From: Symsagittifera roscoffensis
Lineage: Eukaryota; Xenacoelomorpha; Acoela; Convolutidae
Reading direction: 5' to 3'
NCBI RefSeq assembly: GCF_963678635.1
Contig: NC_087064.1
Coordinates: 72,537,465-72,601,464 of the forward strand
DNA length: 64,000 nucleotides
Shown here: in pieces, positions 1-10,200 of the stretch
How the letters are laid out: each line of letters opens with the position of its first letter
Position numbering within the stretch: position 1 is the first letter of the stretch
Position numbers and translations under genes: made by a program
Notes under the pieces: generated by a model
The model's database searches: none
Told to the model about the DNA's origin: nothing
The model's input: the letters and a program-made list of their open reading frames with translations, nothing else

Positions 1-2
1 AA

Positions 3-68
3 ATTATAGAACAACCCCATACCACCGCTTTTCAGTCTCAAAATAATAATTTTTTTAGCCCACGATGA
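3..68 (+). CDS. ORF230 of copy A, C-terminal 21 codons (partial)
   Basis: These are the final codons of the ORF that carries the env-like membrane region in copy C (37418-38110). The visible tail, ending in NNNFFSPR, matches the C copy. The stop codon overlaps the accessory start as ATGA (65-68), the same arrangement as in copy C. The start lies outside the window. Confidence 0.75.
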   Translation: MIEQPHTTAFQSQNNNFFSPR

Positions 69-1873
69 GCCGACAACTTGGATCCCTACACCGCTCAAAT
101 TCCCACCCGACCAACCTCAACACTCCAATTACAATAATTCCACTTTTTGCTTTCCCGCCACCCGATTTCCCAACCAATAATGTAACATCAGGCATGAATT
201 CAGACACTAATTCACATATCTCAGTTTTATACTCCATCTCACAACTCAATAACCCAGATATTGAAACCCCTGATGAATTTGCAGACTCTGAACCATCTCC
301 ATCCAATAATTTTCAAACCAACTCCTCAGTTTTTTCAAAACCCCCTTTTCAACCAATCCCGCCAAATAACCCACTCCCATCGATTTCTACACCCTCTTAT
401 GCTTCACAAGTCACCCCAACCTACTCTTCATTTCATTCAGACCGATCATCCAATTCTCCAGATACTCCCCAAATCTCCCAGGAACTAGATAATTTTATCA
501 CCCTACAACAACAACCCTTCCACCTTGAAAATTACACTATAAATCAGATTTCATCCACAATAGAATCATCAAACCCACCTACCCCTACACCCTCTTCAGC
601 TTATACCGCATCATTAGCACCATCCTCCACATCCACCGAATCATCAAATAGCACTAATAGAGCTTATCGCACTTTTAAAAGAAAATTCCCGAACCATCCA
701 TTTCCAACAAAACCAGGAACAGCCCGTGAATATATTAATCATCCAAATCACACTAACACGAAAGATTTTTTAGCCATCACCCTACCCTCATTTCCACAGT
801 ATACTTTGAACACCCCTAACGACACTAACAACACACGCAGTTTTGTAGATGAACACGTTTTAATGCCTACACTTCAATGGACATCATATTATCATTTTAC
901 TAACCCCCTTTGCCTACCTTTATCTAACACTCACATCGATATAGAAAGAAATAAAGATATGCTATATCGACTCACCACACCACTAACACATAGACAATTT
1001 ACTTATATAGGATATAAAAAGTCACTAAAAACATACACTGCACCCCGAGCTAACGAATACACGCTAGAATATTACGATCACAACATCATCCGAACTAACC
1101 AAGACCAATTTTTAGATGATGACCGTTTCGCTAACCCACAAATCACAGAAAAATTTTTCATCAAAACACCATATGTATTTACACTCATTATATTTGATCG
1201 CAAATTCGACCACATCATTTCTGAAGCACTAACCGACACACAAGCTTACGAAAATTTTAAAGAAAAATTTCAATTATTTTCACTAACCTTTCATTTCCTT
1301 GCACCACATGAACGAGATTTGCACTGCTCACACGATATTATGTTACGCACTAAACAAACCCACACATATACATATTATCGCTTCATACAAAATCACTTTG
1401 ATCTACAAACTCCATCAAGACAACCACACCACCGTTTTCAATTTATTAACTCTAAGTACACTTCACCATTTTTTCTTAACTTCACATATTGCATCAAAGA
1501 TACTAACCTTCACGGCATTCTTCGCAATTATGATCCCATAACCCAAATGTATATTTTTTGTCCCATCACAAAGACCTTCAACGCAGAAGAATCCAGACCC
1601 TTCCTTATCCCACATGAATTTGTTCAACCTATAGAACTCCCCATATTAGAAATCATCCACAACACTAAATATAACCACAAATTATATAATATCATTCAAA
1701 ACACACCTTATGATTTTGCAGTTGGCACTGAAGAACTAAAAACCATTAAAGCACTTCAATTGCTTTGGCCACTGCTTCAAACTAAAAACATCATTCGCAT
1801 ACTAGCAAAGTTACTAACAAATTCCGACATAATCCACGACATCTTCCCCCACGGTTTTTTCCCCGACGACTAA
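65..1873 (+). CDS. Accessory ORF602 of the giant retroelement, copy A
   Basis: An intact ORF of 602 codons, with no family I can recognise. Residues 1 to about 205 are low-complexity and rich in Ser, Thr, Pro and Asn, so probably disordered. Residues from about 205 to 602 look like a folded domain rich in aromatic residues, ending HGFFPDD. There is no signal peptide and no clear membrane helix. It is the same length as the copy C protein, and the differences in the C-terminal two thirds are sparse and mostly conservative (I/L, E/D, K/R), while the N-terminal part differs more. That pattern suggests selection on the protein. The start overlaps the ORF230 stop (ATGA), and a splice-donor-like CAG|GTAAGT follows the stop codon directly. 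Function unknown; I infer an accessory or structural role because it is the last gene of the element. Confidence 0.85.
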   Translation: MSRQLGSLHRSNSHPTNLNTPITIIPLFAFPPPDFPTNNVTSGMNSDTNSHISVLYSISQLNNPDIETPDEFADSEPSPSNNFQTNSSVFSKPPFQPIPPNNPLPSISTPSYASQVTPTYSSFHSDRSSNSPDTPQISQELDNFITLQQQPFHLENYTINQISSTIESSNPPTPTPSSAYTASLAPSSTSTESSNSTNRAYRTFKRKFPNHPFPTKPGTAREYINHPNHTNTKDFLAITLPSFPQYTLNTPNDTNNTRSFVDEHVLMPTLQWTSYYHFTNPLCLPLSNTHIDIERNKDMLYRLTTPLTHRQFTYIGYKKSLKTYTAPRANEYTLEYYDHNIIRTNQDQFLDDDRFANPQITEKFFIKTPYVFTLIIFDRKFDHIISEALTDTQAYENFKEKFQLFSLTFHFLAPHERDLHCSHDIMLRTKQTHTYTYYRFIQNHFDLQTPSRQPHHRFQFINSKYTSPFFLNFTYCIKDTNLHGILRNYDPITQMYIFCPITKTFNAEESRPFLIPHEFVQPIELPILEIIHNTKYNHKLYNIIQNTPYDFAVGTEELKTIKALQLLWPLLQTKNIIRILAKLLTNSDIIHDIFPHGFFPDD

Positions 1874-1876
1874 CAG

Positions 1877-1955
1877 GTAAGTATAATTTATACATATTCT
1901 TAACTAATAAATTTAAAATAAAACACTAACCATTCTTTATCCATGTTTTATTTAG
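1877..1955 (+). other. Putative 79-bp 3' UTR intron, copy A
   Basis: The sequence TAACAG|GTAAGTATA sits directly after the accessory stop codon. Downstream are a TAACTAAT branch-point-like motif and a pyrimidine-rich acceptor ending TTTATTTAG. The same donor and an acceptor at almost the same distance occur in copy C (35534-35609), and the donor core survives in decayed copy B near 8027-8035. Splicing itself is inferred. Confidence 0.55.
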
Positions 1956-2534
1956 ATTTTTAGTCTTCATCTCACGATCATCTGCAAAATACAATAAAGA
2001 AAAATAAAAAATCGAAAACTTCTTCAAATTCTTCAAAACTCTATTAATATTTAACACTAGATAAATTCAATAAAATTCATACCAATGTAGTAAATTAATT
2101 TATAAATTATTTCCCTAAAAGCAGTAATTCTAATAATGATGAAAATTTGTAACTTAATTTTTCCCCAAAACTAGCAGTAAAATTGAAATTCTATGTAGTA
2201 AATTGATAAGACGAAAACGCAGTACTAATCTTTTGATATTTCCATTCACTCGCACAAGAATTCTATCCAAACTCGCATAGCTCGCCCACGAAGAATTGTT
2301 TAAATAATGAATTTCAGTTTCAAGCTTTCACACTCAACAACTCTAACACACGATAACAAGTTTCAATCTTTCCTTTAACCCGGTTGGAAAGGAATTATAT
2401 ACTAAACAAAACTAACCAATGCAGCTTACTAAACACCACAACACATAGAATAACAGCATGACTAAGAAAAGGAAACCAACGGTACCCAAACCGGATTAAC
2501 CCAGTTTAAAACTGGATAATTTATTCTTTTGTAG

Positions 2535-2771
2535 ACTATTATAAAGTCTAAGAAAGAAATAATAAAACACAAAAAAGTCGAAAGACAAACCCATACCAAA
2601 AACAATTTGATTTTTGAAAAAAGGACACAACCAACGAAACATAAGAAAAACCACAAAAAACCCAACATAAAAATTTATCACATAACAGGACCTCTCACAG
2701 AAACCGCACGAAATCATACTCCCACTCCTGGCCTAACCCACCAGAGAGGACGTCCTGAGCATGCTCTATAG
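2535..2771 (+). other. Small basic open frame without AUG (copy A)
   Basis: An open stretch of 78 codons, rich in Lys, Arg, His, Thr and Asn, in the sense orientation between the accessory ORF and the 3' LTR. It ends inside the palindromic motif. Copy C has a matching frame (34716-34958). Neither begins with ATG. It may be translated only after splicing or not at all. Confidence 0.2.
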
Positions 2772-2786
2772 CCGGCCTAACCCACC
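2730..2786 (+). promoter_or_regulatory. Repeat-flanked double palindrome, copy A
   Basis: Two identical 13-bp repeats (GGCCTAACCCACC at 2730-2742 and 2774-2786) flank two perfect palindromes, GGACGTCC (2748-2755) and GAGCATGCTC (2757-2766). The arrangement is the same in copy C (34701-34757) and recognisable in old copy B (7313-7370). The role is unknown; RNA dimerisation, RNA export or a protein-binding site are all possible. Confidence 0.6.
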
Positions 2787-3464
2787 GCGCTACATCCACG
2801 CTCTGTGACCACACTTCTATTTTTAATAAGAGGTACTCAAGGGTGAGTAACTCTTCAAAATAACCGAACTAAAACAAAAAGTTTTTGTGAAAACAACTAA
2901 CCAAAATCATAATTAAAACACCAAACTAATAAAAATTTTATAAAATGTAAATTATACCTTGCAGTATATAGATCAGCATACAACACCAAAGACGAACATC
3001 CAAAGACAAAATGACCCCACTACACTCGAAAAAGAATGGCCAACCACAATCAATATGCCGCCCACAATCACAACTCAAAGGATTTAGAGTACGACTTGAC
3101 TTCGCAGAAAAGGACTTCATTGAACTAGAAGAATGACCAACTCGATGTTCAAGTATACGTACAGATCCGAGTAACCAGGCATCCCCTCCACGCACAATCT
3201 CCTCGCCATTCCCAGACAAGGTCAACCCAAAAGAAGTTCTCTACATGGAACAGAAAAACCTGTCATAGCCAACCATTGTGAAATCAGATTTGAGTTTCTT
3301 GCGAAAACCCAGTCGTTGTCATGAGAAGACACAGCGATTGAACCTGGAACTTCTCTAACACGAAAACCCAGAAGAATTATGATGTTCGCCAAATACCAAC
3401 GTCCATCATCCATCCTTTGAATTACAGAAGACTATTCTAAAAAACTCTGTAAAACCCGGATGGG

Positions 3465-3875
3465 TGGAACCTGATCTAAACTACATTTTATGATTGGATA
3501 AATTAGATATTTTACCATTGTAAAGTATTTAATATTAACCAATCATGATCCATCTAACTAACAACCCACTTATTTGTAAGTGCTGAAATTACTTGTAATT
3601 TCAGCACCAGAGAGATTTGAATTTAACTTAGAAATTAGTTGACTCTCCAAGAGAACTTCAGCAGCCGCAATAAACCAGTATACCCTAGATCTATTGAGCC
3701 TAGCAGAGACTAGTTAAACAACCTGAGACTAGATAAGTATAAGAGTAAGATTAGGATCGGTATTAGACTAAGAAGTTGCACGAATCTATCCGGCCGAAAA
3801 TAAGATAGCGTGACGAGCAGACGGTGTACCCTATCCGAAATTACTCTATGAGTTAACCACCTTGGTTATAACTCA
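3465..3875 (+). repeat. 3' LTR of copy A (411 bp)
   Basis: Begins TGGAACCTGATC and ends ATAACTCA, so it has TG...CA ends, and it matches both LTRs of copy C along its length. It contains an AATAAA polyadenylation-type hexamer at 3669-3674 and a hairpin at 3580-3607. The last 20 bp differ more from copy C than the rest does. Confidence 0.93.
3580..3607 (+). promoter_or_regulatory. LTR hairpin, copy A
   Basis: A perfect 28-bp inverted repeat: arms GTGCTGAAATTAC and GTAATTTCAGCAC around a 2-nt loop. It lies about 60 bp upstream of the AATAAA hexamer. It is present in all five LTRs of this family in the window, with paired changes in copy B. Confidence 0.7.
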
Positions 3876-5331
3876 TTAGTCATATCACTACCAGGTTTAT
3901 AGCTTCTAAGCAATTTTAGGGATTTTTAACCTATTCAGCTCAAATTTTGTTTGATTTCAATAATTTGATTCTGGAATAGATTATGCTCAATTCTGGTTGC
4001 CTGAAATTTAAGGCGTTGCTGAAATATTATTTGAATAACTTGACTGAATATTTGAGCCAGCGTGGGAGATTTTTTCAAGTTTTGAATAATTAACTAACCA
4101 ATTTGGATGGACTTTGAACATAAAAGGGCAGTGGAAACATTCGGGACGTCGCCTGATACGAGCAGTCTTGTTCAATTGTAAATATTGAACGGGGACTATT
4201 TAGTGAAAAAAGAAAGATTCACTGGGGCAATTTCTAGGGATCTACTTAACAATCCTCCCCCTATGGTTTCTACTAAAAATTACTACCATACAAAAAAGTA
4301 AATTAGCGTTCACATGAGTTATTAATTAAAAAGAGCGTTCTATTGGTAGCGTCACTCATGATAGAGAGACTGGAAGTTGGAAACTTATTTTCAGTTATTT
4401 TTAGCTAATCAGAATTGAGTATTCGAAAATCTAAGAGAACTAGCGAAAACCTCAAAGCAAGCAATTAAATCCAGGACGTTAAGACTAATAAGCAGATACA
4501 TGAAGTTTCAAGAATTGCAAAACCAAAAACGGTATTTTGTTTTGAATGAACCTGAAACATATTTTATAAAAAGAAAAAATAAATCAAAGTTTTTTGTTTT
4601 CTGCACGAATTGTACAGCAAAAATTTGCTCTGCTGTTTTAATTCATTCTCTATTAATAATAACTCCGGTATTGCGCATTGGCCATTCAGCCAATAGGAAA
4701 TTGCAACGATTTTAATTGGCTTAAAAATTTCCAGCACTCGTTCCCTCCATCATGAGAATATCCCCCCGTTCTATATATTCTATATATACTACAAACTTTG
4801 CTGCGTTCTGATTGGTCGAAAGTTCGAATAACTTAAATAATTATTATTTCTTGAAGGGGAGTAATTGTTAAGTAAAACCAACTTTTAGTTGATATAGTTT
4901 TTTTGTTGTCATTTTTTGGTGTCTTAATTCGTTGTGTGGTATGATTTTAAAAATTATTTCAGCTTTTTTTATGTGTAGACGAAACTTTTTAAAATAAACC
5001 GCTTTTTAAAAAGATACCGCTTTTTAAAATAAAATTAATAAAGTTGAGGTTGAAGCGCAGTTTCTAGCATATCTTCTGGCATCGCCTAACTTGCCGGAAA
5101 AATTTGGGAACAAGCGCTTATCTTTACTTTGATCTATTTTTTCCGCAATTAATCTGAAAACATCAAAAACAAAAAATTATCCTGAGCAGAACTTCTGTGT
5201 AATAATTAACTGATAATCGTATCATTTTCCACATTTTTTTGATTGATTTTTTCAGCTCTGAAATTTGGTTCCATTCTGCTTAAATTTGCAAATTTTCAAG
5301 TTTGTATAAATTCACTCTGCACTGACAAGAA
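3876..5331. other. Region between copy A and GPCR exon 1
   Basis: No protein-coding signal was found. It holds a foldback-element end at about 4123-4173 and a run of TATATA-like sequence at 4768-4790. The 5' flank and presumed promoter/5' UTR of the receptor gene must lie here, but no specific promoter can be assigned. A 71-codon ORF at 4500-4715 has no recognisable domain. Confidence 0.5.
4123..4173 (+). repeat. Foldback/MITE terminal sequence (right-end orientation)
   Basis: About 50 bp ending GATACGAGCAGTCTTGTT, shared with ends at 16277-16331, 30658-30712 and 32280-32328 and, inverted, at 31430, 52981 and 53066. No partner end was found nearby, so this is a solo end or fragment. Confidence 0.55.
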
Positions 5332-5505
5332 ATGGCAATCAACACGACCGAATCCATTGTCGCTAATAGATCGACAGGAGTAAGTTTTGGACCTGTTGCA
5401 GTAACTACAACATTTGACTGGGATGCGATGATGAGATTTCTCGAGGAATTTGACGTGACTATAGCGAGACTTGATAGCGCGCGAATCTGGGTTATGCTCT
5501 TTCTG
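5332..5505 (+). CDS. GPCR exon 1: extracellular N terminus and start of TM1
   Basis: ATG at 5332 is preceded by an in-frame TGA at 5323, so it is the start. The exon encodes 58 residues: a short extracellular tail with two N-glycosylation sequons (NTT at 4-6, NRS at 12-14), no signal peptide, and the first half of TM1 (IWVMLFL). A good donor, CTG|GTAAGC, follows in phase 0. Joined to the exon at 29953, the hydrophobic segment becomes an uninterrupted 21-residue TM1, which is the main reason for assigning this distant exon to the gene. The risk is that it belongs to another transcript. Confidence 0.6.
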
Positions 5506-6093
5506 GTAAGCAACAACGTGCTATTAAAAACAAAAGCATAGTCGGCTCATCAGCCGTCATTTCATCTACTCACCCCCCCCCCCATCGCGGGCCTGACATA
5601 CGAACCAATTTGCGGCTTTTCTATCCCCACAACTGCCAACCTGCAACCTGTTCTATTTTTCTCTGTTTAAATTTGTCAATTGTCACAAAAAAGCCATGCA
5701 AGTTGATAAGCCATTTGGCAAATACATTTGATCCTCATGAACAACTTCGCAAAATCAATATTTACTCAACGATTTTATGAAGCTAGGTGAGAGTAAATGA
5801 GGGAAGTTGTATGCAAGAAGAGTGTGCAAAGGAAAAATCAACTAACTTACCAATCTTCATGACAAATTGTGAAAATTAAGCAAAGATGGAAGCTCGGAAA
5901 AGAATTGATGATTGAGGAGGGGGCTAAAATAGCTGCGTATGATCCACTTAATGAATATTTATCAATGAATATGCTATAACTTAATTTATGGGTACTTTTT
6001 GCGCCCGTCTATGCAACAATTATCACATAATCAATATAGCACATTATGAATCAGCTGCTGGTAGAAGAGCACGTGTCTGGACAACTGGGTCCA
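5506..6093. other. Start of intron 1, no feature seen
   Basis: Begins with the exon 1 donor GTAAGC. It contains a 13-nt C run near 5573-5585 and otherwise low-complexity AT-rich sequence up to the left edge of copy B. No coding signal. Confidence 0.4.
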
Positions 6094-6573
6094 AGACAGT
6101 TATGTCCCGGAAAAACTCTCCGAAACTCGAAAAATGTCCGACACAATTGGTTCTCTGACAAAATTGACCTGGAATTGTCTAAAAATTGTCCACCTAATTG
6201 CCGCCCTAATGAAATTATGTCACAATTTCAGATAAGGTTCACTATTCGTCTGTTCGTCATGCTGTCTTACTTTCGGCCGGAAAGATTCGTGTGCAACTTC
6301 TTAGTCTAATACCGATCTTAATCTCACTCTTATAAACTCCTACTCTCAATAGATCTAGTGTATACTGGTATTTGCGAGTTAGTCATCTGGAACGGTAACT
6401 GTTTGCTAAGTTAAATTTTTTCTGTTCTGGCTGAAACTATAAATTCTTTCAGCCTTAAAAATTATTGTAAATGTTAGTTATGGATCATGATTAGTTAATT
6501 CTAAGTATTCTACAGAGATAGTTTATCAAGAATGTAGTAGGATCAAACAAACACTTGTTTTGAACTGATTCCA
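6094..6573 (-). repeat. 3' LTR of copy B
   Basis: From about 6211 to 6573 it aligns with the 5' LTR of copy B (15337-15726) and more distantly with the C LTRs, including TTTCGGCCGGA and the GATCATGATT segment. It ends at GATTCCA. The part from about 6094 to 6210 holds ATTGTCC-type short repeats not seen in the other LTRs. The hairpin at 6429-6454 is kept in altered form. Confidence 0.75.
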
Positions 6574-7312
6574 CCCATCCGGGGCTTGGACATTTTTCAA
6601 ATTTTAAGTTTGTTGTGGTGAAGGACGGATGGAGAAGATGTTTTTTTTTATTCTTTGGAGTAGAGTCTCTTAAAGCAGTGGTTGCGTGAAGGAATAGGAA
6701 GAAACAGCTGCTCGTGTCGTGGAGTAGTTGTCGTCGTAGAGAAAGAAGAAGTACAGTTGTTCGTATTTCAGAAGTGGCTTTCGTATATCTGGGTTGAGTT
6801 GAGTGGCCGTGTCAAGATTCCAGAATTATACAACGACGTGTCAATTTCGTTAAGTAGAGCGAGACTAAGTGCATTTTCAATTATTCATCGAAGAGCGAGG
6901 TATGGGTTGATTTCTCTGTCTGTGTGAAGCGCCAAGTGACTAGGATTCGTATTTAGTTCAAAATCGAGACGGCCATTCTTCTTGTTCAATGGGCACCTTT
7001 GCTGCGATGTTGGTTCCAGACTTTAAATCCTAAGAGGGTTGTGGCTACGGCAACAAACCCATAGGTTTGCCATTACAGAGTCGAAATGTCATCGTGTATC
7101 ATCTCCCTTTCTTGTCGTTGCCTTTTTTTTAAAAAATCTTCTCACGTTATTTATTTATATCTGCATTTTGTTAGTGAGATCAGTTTTAGTTGTGATTGCT
7201 TTTAATTGTTTTAGCAAAAACATTTTATTAGCTTCCGTTAATTTAGGGAGTCGCTCATCCTAGAACTACTCTCATCAAACATAAGGAGTGCGTCGTACGC
7301 GTGGTTTAGCGA

Positions 7313-7370
7313 GGTGGATGAGGCCGGCTATAGAGCTTGCTCAGGACGCCCTTTTTTGGTGGGTTAGGCC
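7313..7370 (-). promoter_or_regulatory. Repeat-flanked palindrome motif, copy B (degraded)
   Basis: This corresponds to 34701-34757 in copy C. The two GGTGGGTTAGGCC-type repeats are at 7313-7325 (two changes) and 7358-7370 (exact). The inner palindromes survive only partly: GAGCTTGCTC keeps its arms, while GGACGCCC has lost symmetry. Confidence 0.5.
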
Positions 7371-8029
7371 AGTTGCCGGTGTATAATTTTACCGTCTCGT
7401 TGAGCTGAGTCTCTTTTCGTGTTCAACCTTTTGTTCTTTTTTCTATCAGGTTGTTTTTTCTTTTGGTCTTTAGTTGTGCCCTTTTTTCAAAAACAGATTG
7501 ATGTGATTTGCATATTTTTTTTTGTTTTTTTTTTGTTTCCAGTGGTTTTAATAGAACTTTAACGCGAGTTTCAACAGAAAAATTTGTCATAGATATTTTA
7601 TCATAGATTAAAACTTTTTGTCATAGATGCGGTTGGTTATTTGGCATTGGTAAGCTGCGTTGGTTAGCTTAAGCAAATCAAAACTCCTTCCATTCGGGTT
7701 AAAGGCAAGTTTGAAACGCGTCAAAAAAAGTTAAATTTGTTATCAATTTTTTTTCGAAAACTAGAAATTCATTTATATAACAATTCTACGGTGGCGAGTT
7801 ACTCATTTTTGGGTGAAAATATTGCGTAAAATTTACTTCACTGACATAGTTTATGCCACATAGTTAAATTTTCAAATAAGAAAAATTAAAAAGACTTTGA
7901 TTTTTATTTGCTTTTTATTTTAATTTTATTCTTTCGGATGAATGATAGATGAAATCTAAAAAGAAAAGGTAAGACACACGTGTAGAACTTGTGATTTTTT
8001 TTGTATTAGTGATAATGTAAATTCATACT

Positions 8030-9760
8030 TACGATGGATCTGGGTTGGAAAATTTTCGATGGGGGAAGTAAGTCTTGATAGAGTCGGAGGTTATTAAAAG
8101 CTTGGCAAGCATGCGGATTACGTTTTTAGGGCGAAGGAGTGGCCAAAGAAGTTCAAGCGCGCGGATGATGATGACTTCTTCGTTACAGCTGGAAATTCGT
8201 GGTTAGTGTTTGGTATAAGGTTGTACTGTTTATGGTTAAAATTGAAATGCTGAATTTTTTTCAAGAGGGCAATTTCGACGGGTTGTGTGTACTCATGCAA
8301 GATAATGATGGTGCGGGGGGTTGTTAGTCAGGGGGCAAAAGATAAAGATTTGTCGTAAAGGGTCGTAGTTACGGAGGAGGCCGTGGAGGTTAGTGGATTT
8401 TAGTAAGTGGATTTAAGTACGTGAAAATTAGGAATTGAGTCTATGTACATTTTGAGTTAGTAAACATGAAGCGATCACGGGGATTGCGAGATGGTGAACT
8501 GTTGAACTGTGAAGACAGTGTCGTTGGATGAATTTAAATTAAGTGTGGGTGTGTTAGTTTAGTTTTCAACCTAACTTCATGAGAACAGTTAATCTCTCGT
8601 TCTTTTGGTGTTAGAAAAATAAATGTGAGTGCAAAATGATCAAGTTCACTGAAAAATGGTTCGTAAATTTATATGTTCATGAGTGCGTGGTCGATGATGT
8701 GGACGAGTTTTTTATGTGAACTATCGAGGTGAAAAATATATTCTGATTTGATGAAAAACTTTTCGGTTAATTAGGCGTTTACCATAGGGTCAGTGTCATA
8801 TGGTGAATCTTCCATATATCGGACGACAATATGATCCTAAAGATTAATAGGATATCTGTTATCTTTTTGTGCAATGAATCTGTCAAGTGTTTGATTTAAG
8901 CCTACACTTGTAAATTAATTAAGGTGAAGTGCGTTATTTTTTTGTGGATGATTGATTCGCAAAACTCATAGTTGTCTGTATTCTTTCCTAATTGTACGTT
9001 TAGTGGGTTAGTGAAGTTATAAAATGATATCCATGAAAGGGTTGGGAGAAGGGAAAGTTCATCATCATATTGTGCTCGTTGGGCTGAGTTTTCACCGTTT
9101 TAATAGCTGTATTGGGGAAAGAAGGGAAAGTGTTCTACTAAAAATGCGCGTGCATTATTATGACGTGGGTAATGGTAAAGGAGTCGAGATGATGATGGGC
9201 GGTTATTGAGGAATTGTGGTGTAAATTTGGGGTGCTTAAATTCCATAAACACTCTTTGTGCGCGTGTGGGGGCAATGTGGACAGATGGGATGGAGGAATC
9301 AGATTGAAGCAGTGTGGGTTAGTTGATGAATAGGTAATGATTTATTGGTGTTATGAATTTGCCGCTGGTTGGTAACAAAAACTTCTAAAGCATGCACTAG
9401 CTGGTCATCTGTGATGAGGCTTGATACATCAGGTGCATTAGTTGAAAGAGGGAAAAGGATAGGGTAGCGTCAGTAGGCGAGGAGGTGGAGGTGGAGGTAG
9501 GGTTTTCAACAGGGGTAGGGGAGTTAAGGAATGAAAAGGTGGTTGAGAAAATTAGTGGGAGTGGGCTCGGAATCTAGGAATTGAGAGGAATCTATTAAAA
9601 GCTATTTGATTTGAGTCATCAGAGTCCATGCGTGGTGAGTTAGACAAAAAACTGGGTAAGGTGGAAGAAGTTAAGTCTGAAATTGTAAAGAGAGAATCGT
9701 GGCTTTGGAGATTATATGGATAGGAAAGGAAACGGTTGAGGGATTCAACTTAGCGGCTCA
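8030..9760 (-). pseudogene. Remnant of accessory ORF602, copy B
   Basis: Collinear with the 602-codon ORF of copy C. A stretch at 8118-8300 still reads as a recognisable relative of the C-terminal part (QPVEIALLKKIQ against QPIEIPILEFIH). The start region near 9749-9760 retains the CTCAT followed by GTGGGCTAAAAA seen upstream in copy C. There are many frameshifts and stops. The donor-like GTAAGTAT downstream of the lost stop codon persists. Confidence 0.7.
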
Positions 9761-10200
9761 TTGTGGGCTAAAAAGACGGTTGTTTTGAGAAGGAAAATTC
9801 AAGGAAACTTTGTTTGTATGTATTGTCGATAGTGTGTGTTTGAAGTGCTATATGTGATATGGGGCTACGTTGTAGGTTACTGTTATGAAATATTCGTTCG
9901 GTGGTCGAAAGTGTAATTCGATAACTTTGTGGAATTAGTGATAGAGGGTGATTGCTTTGTAAACTGTGTAATGCAACACCCAGTTGACTTGTGTATGTAT
10001 TGCGTATGTGTTAAAAGCTTTTTTATTAGTGGAAAGAGGAATTCTAAAAATATAAACAATGCATAATAGATAATCAATCTTTCTAAGATATAGTAGGGCC
10101 ATCCTAAAAATGCTAGGAAGTCGTTTTTGGTTTTTAAAAAACTTAAAAAATATATTGATTGGTGAATCATCTTGTGGGCGAAATTTTTACCCATTCATAT
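9761..10200 (-). pseudogene. Remnant of ORF230 (env-like membrane region), copy B
   Basis: The frame at 9883-10194 contains FLGWPYYILERL, a near-exact match to the copy C motif FLGWPYYILEKL, followed by a hydrophobic stretch. It ends early and has diverged further downstream. Retention of this motif in such an old copy marks it as the best conserved part of the tail. Confidence 0.7.

Larger units (their letters stand above)
1..3875 (+). mobile_element. Giant gypsy-like LTR retroelement, copy A (3' part only)
   Basis: The window opens inside this element. It shows the last codons of ORF230, the complete 602-codon accessory ORF, a 1.6-kb 3' region and the 3' LTR, in the same order and nearly the same spacing as copy C (minus strand, 33608-52472). 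The distance from the accessory stop codon to the LTR is 1591 bp here and 1595 bp in C. The 5' part lies outside the window, so completeness and target duplication cannot be judged. It lies upstream of the GPCR gene in the same orientation. Confidence 0.93.

Noticed and set aside
4500-4715. 71-codon ORF upstream of the receptor gene
   Set aside because: No recognisable domain, no splice context and base composition like its surroundings.
4768-4790. TATATA-rich run as receptor promoter
   Set aside because: More than 500 bp from the start codon, in AT-rich sequence, with no transcript start evidence.
9024-9209. 61-codon + strand ORF inside copy B
   Set aside because: Opposite strand of the decayed ORF602; no domain and no support from the other copies.
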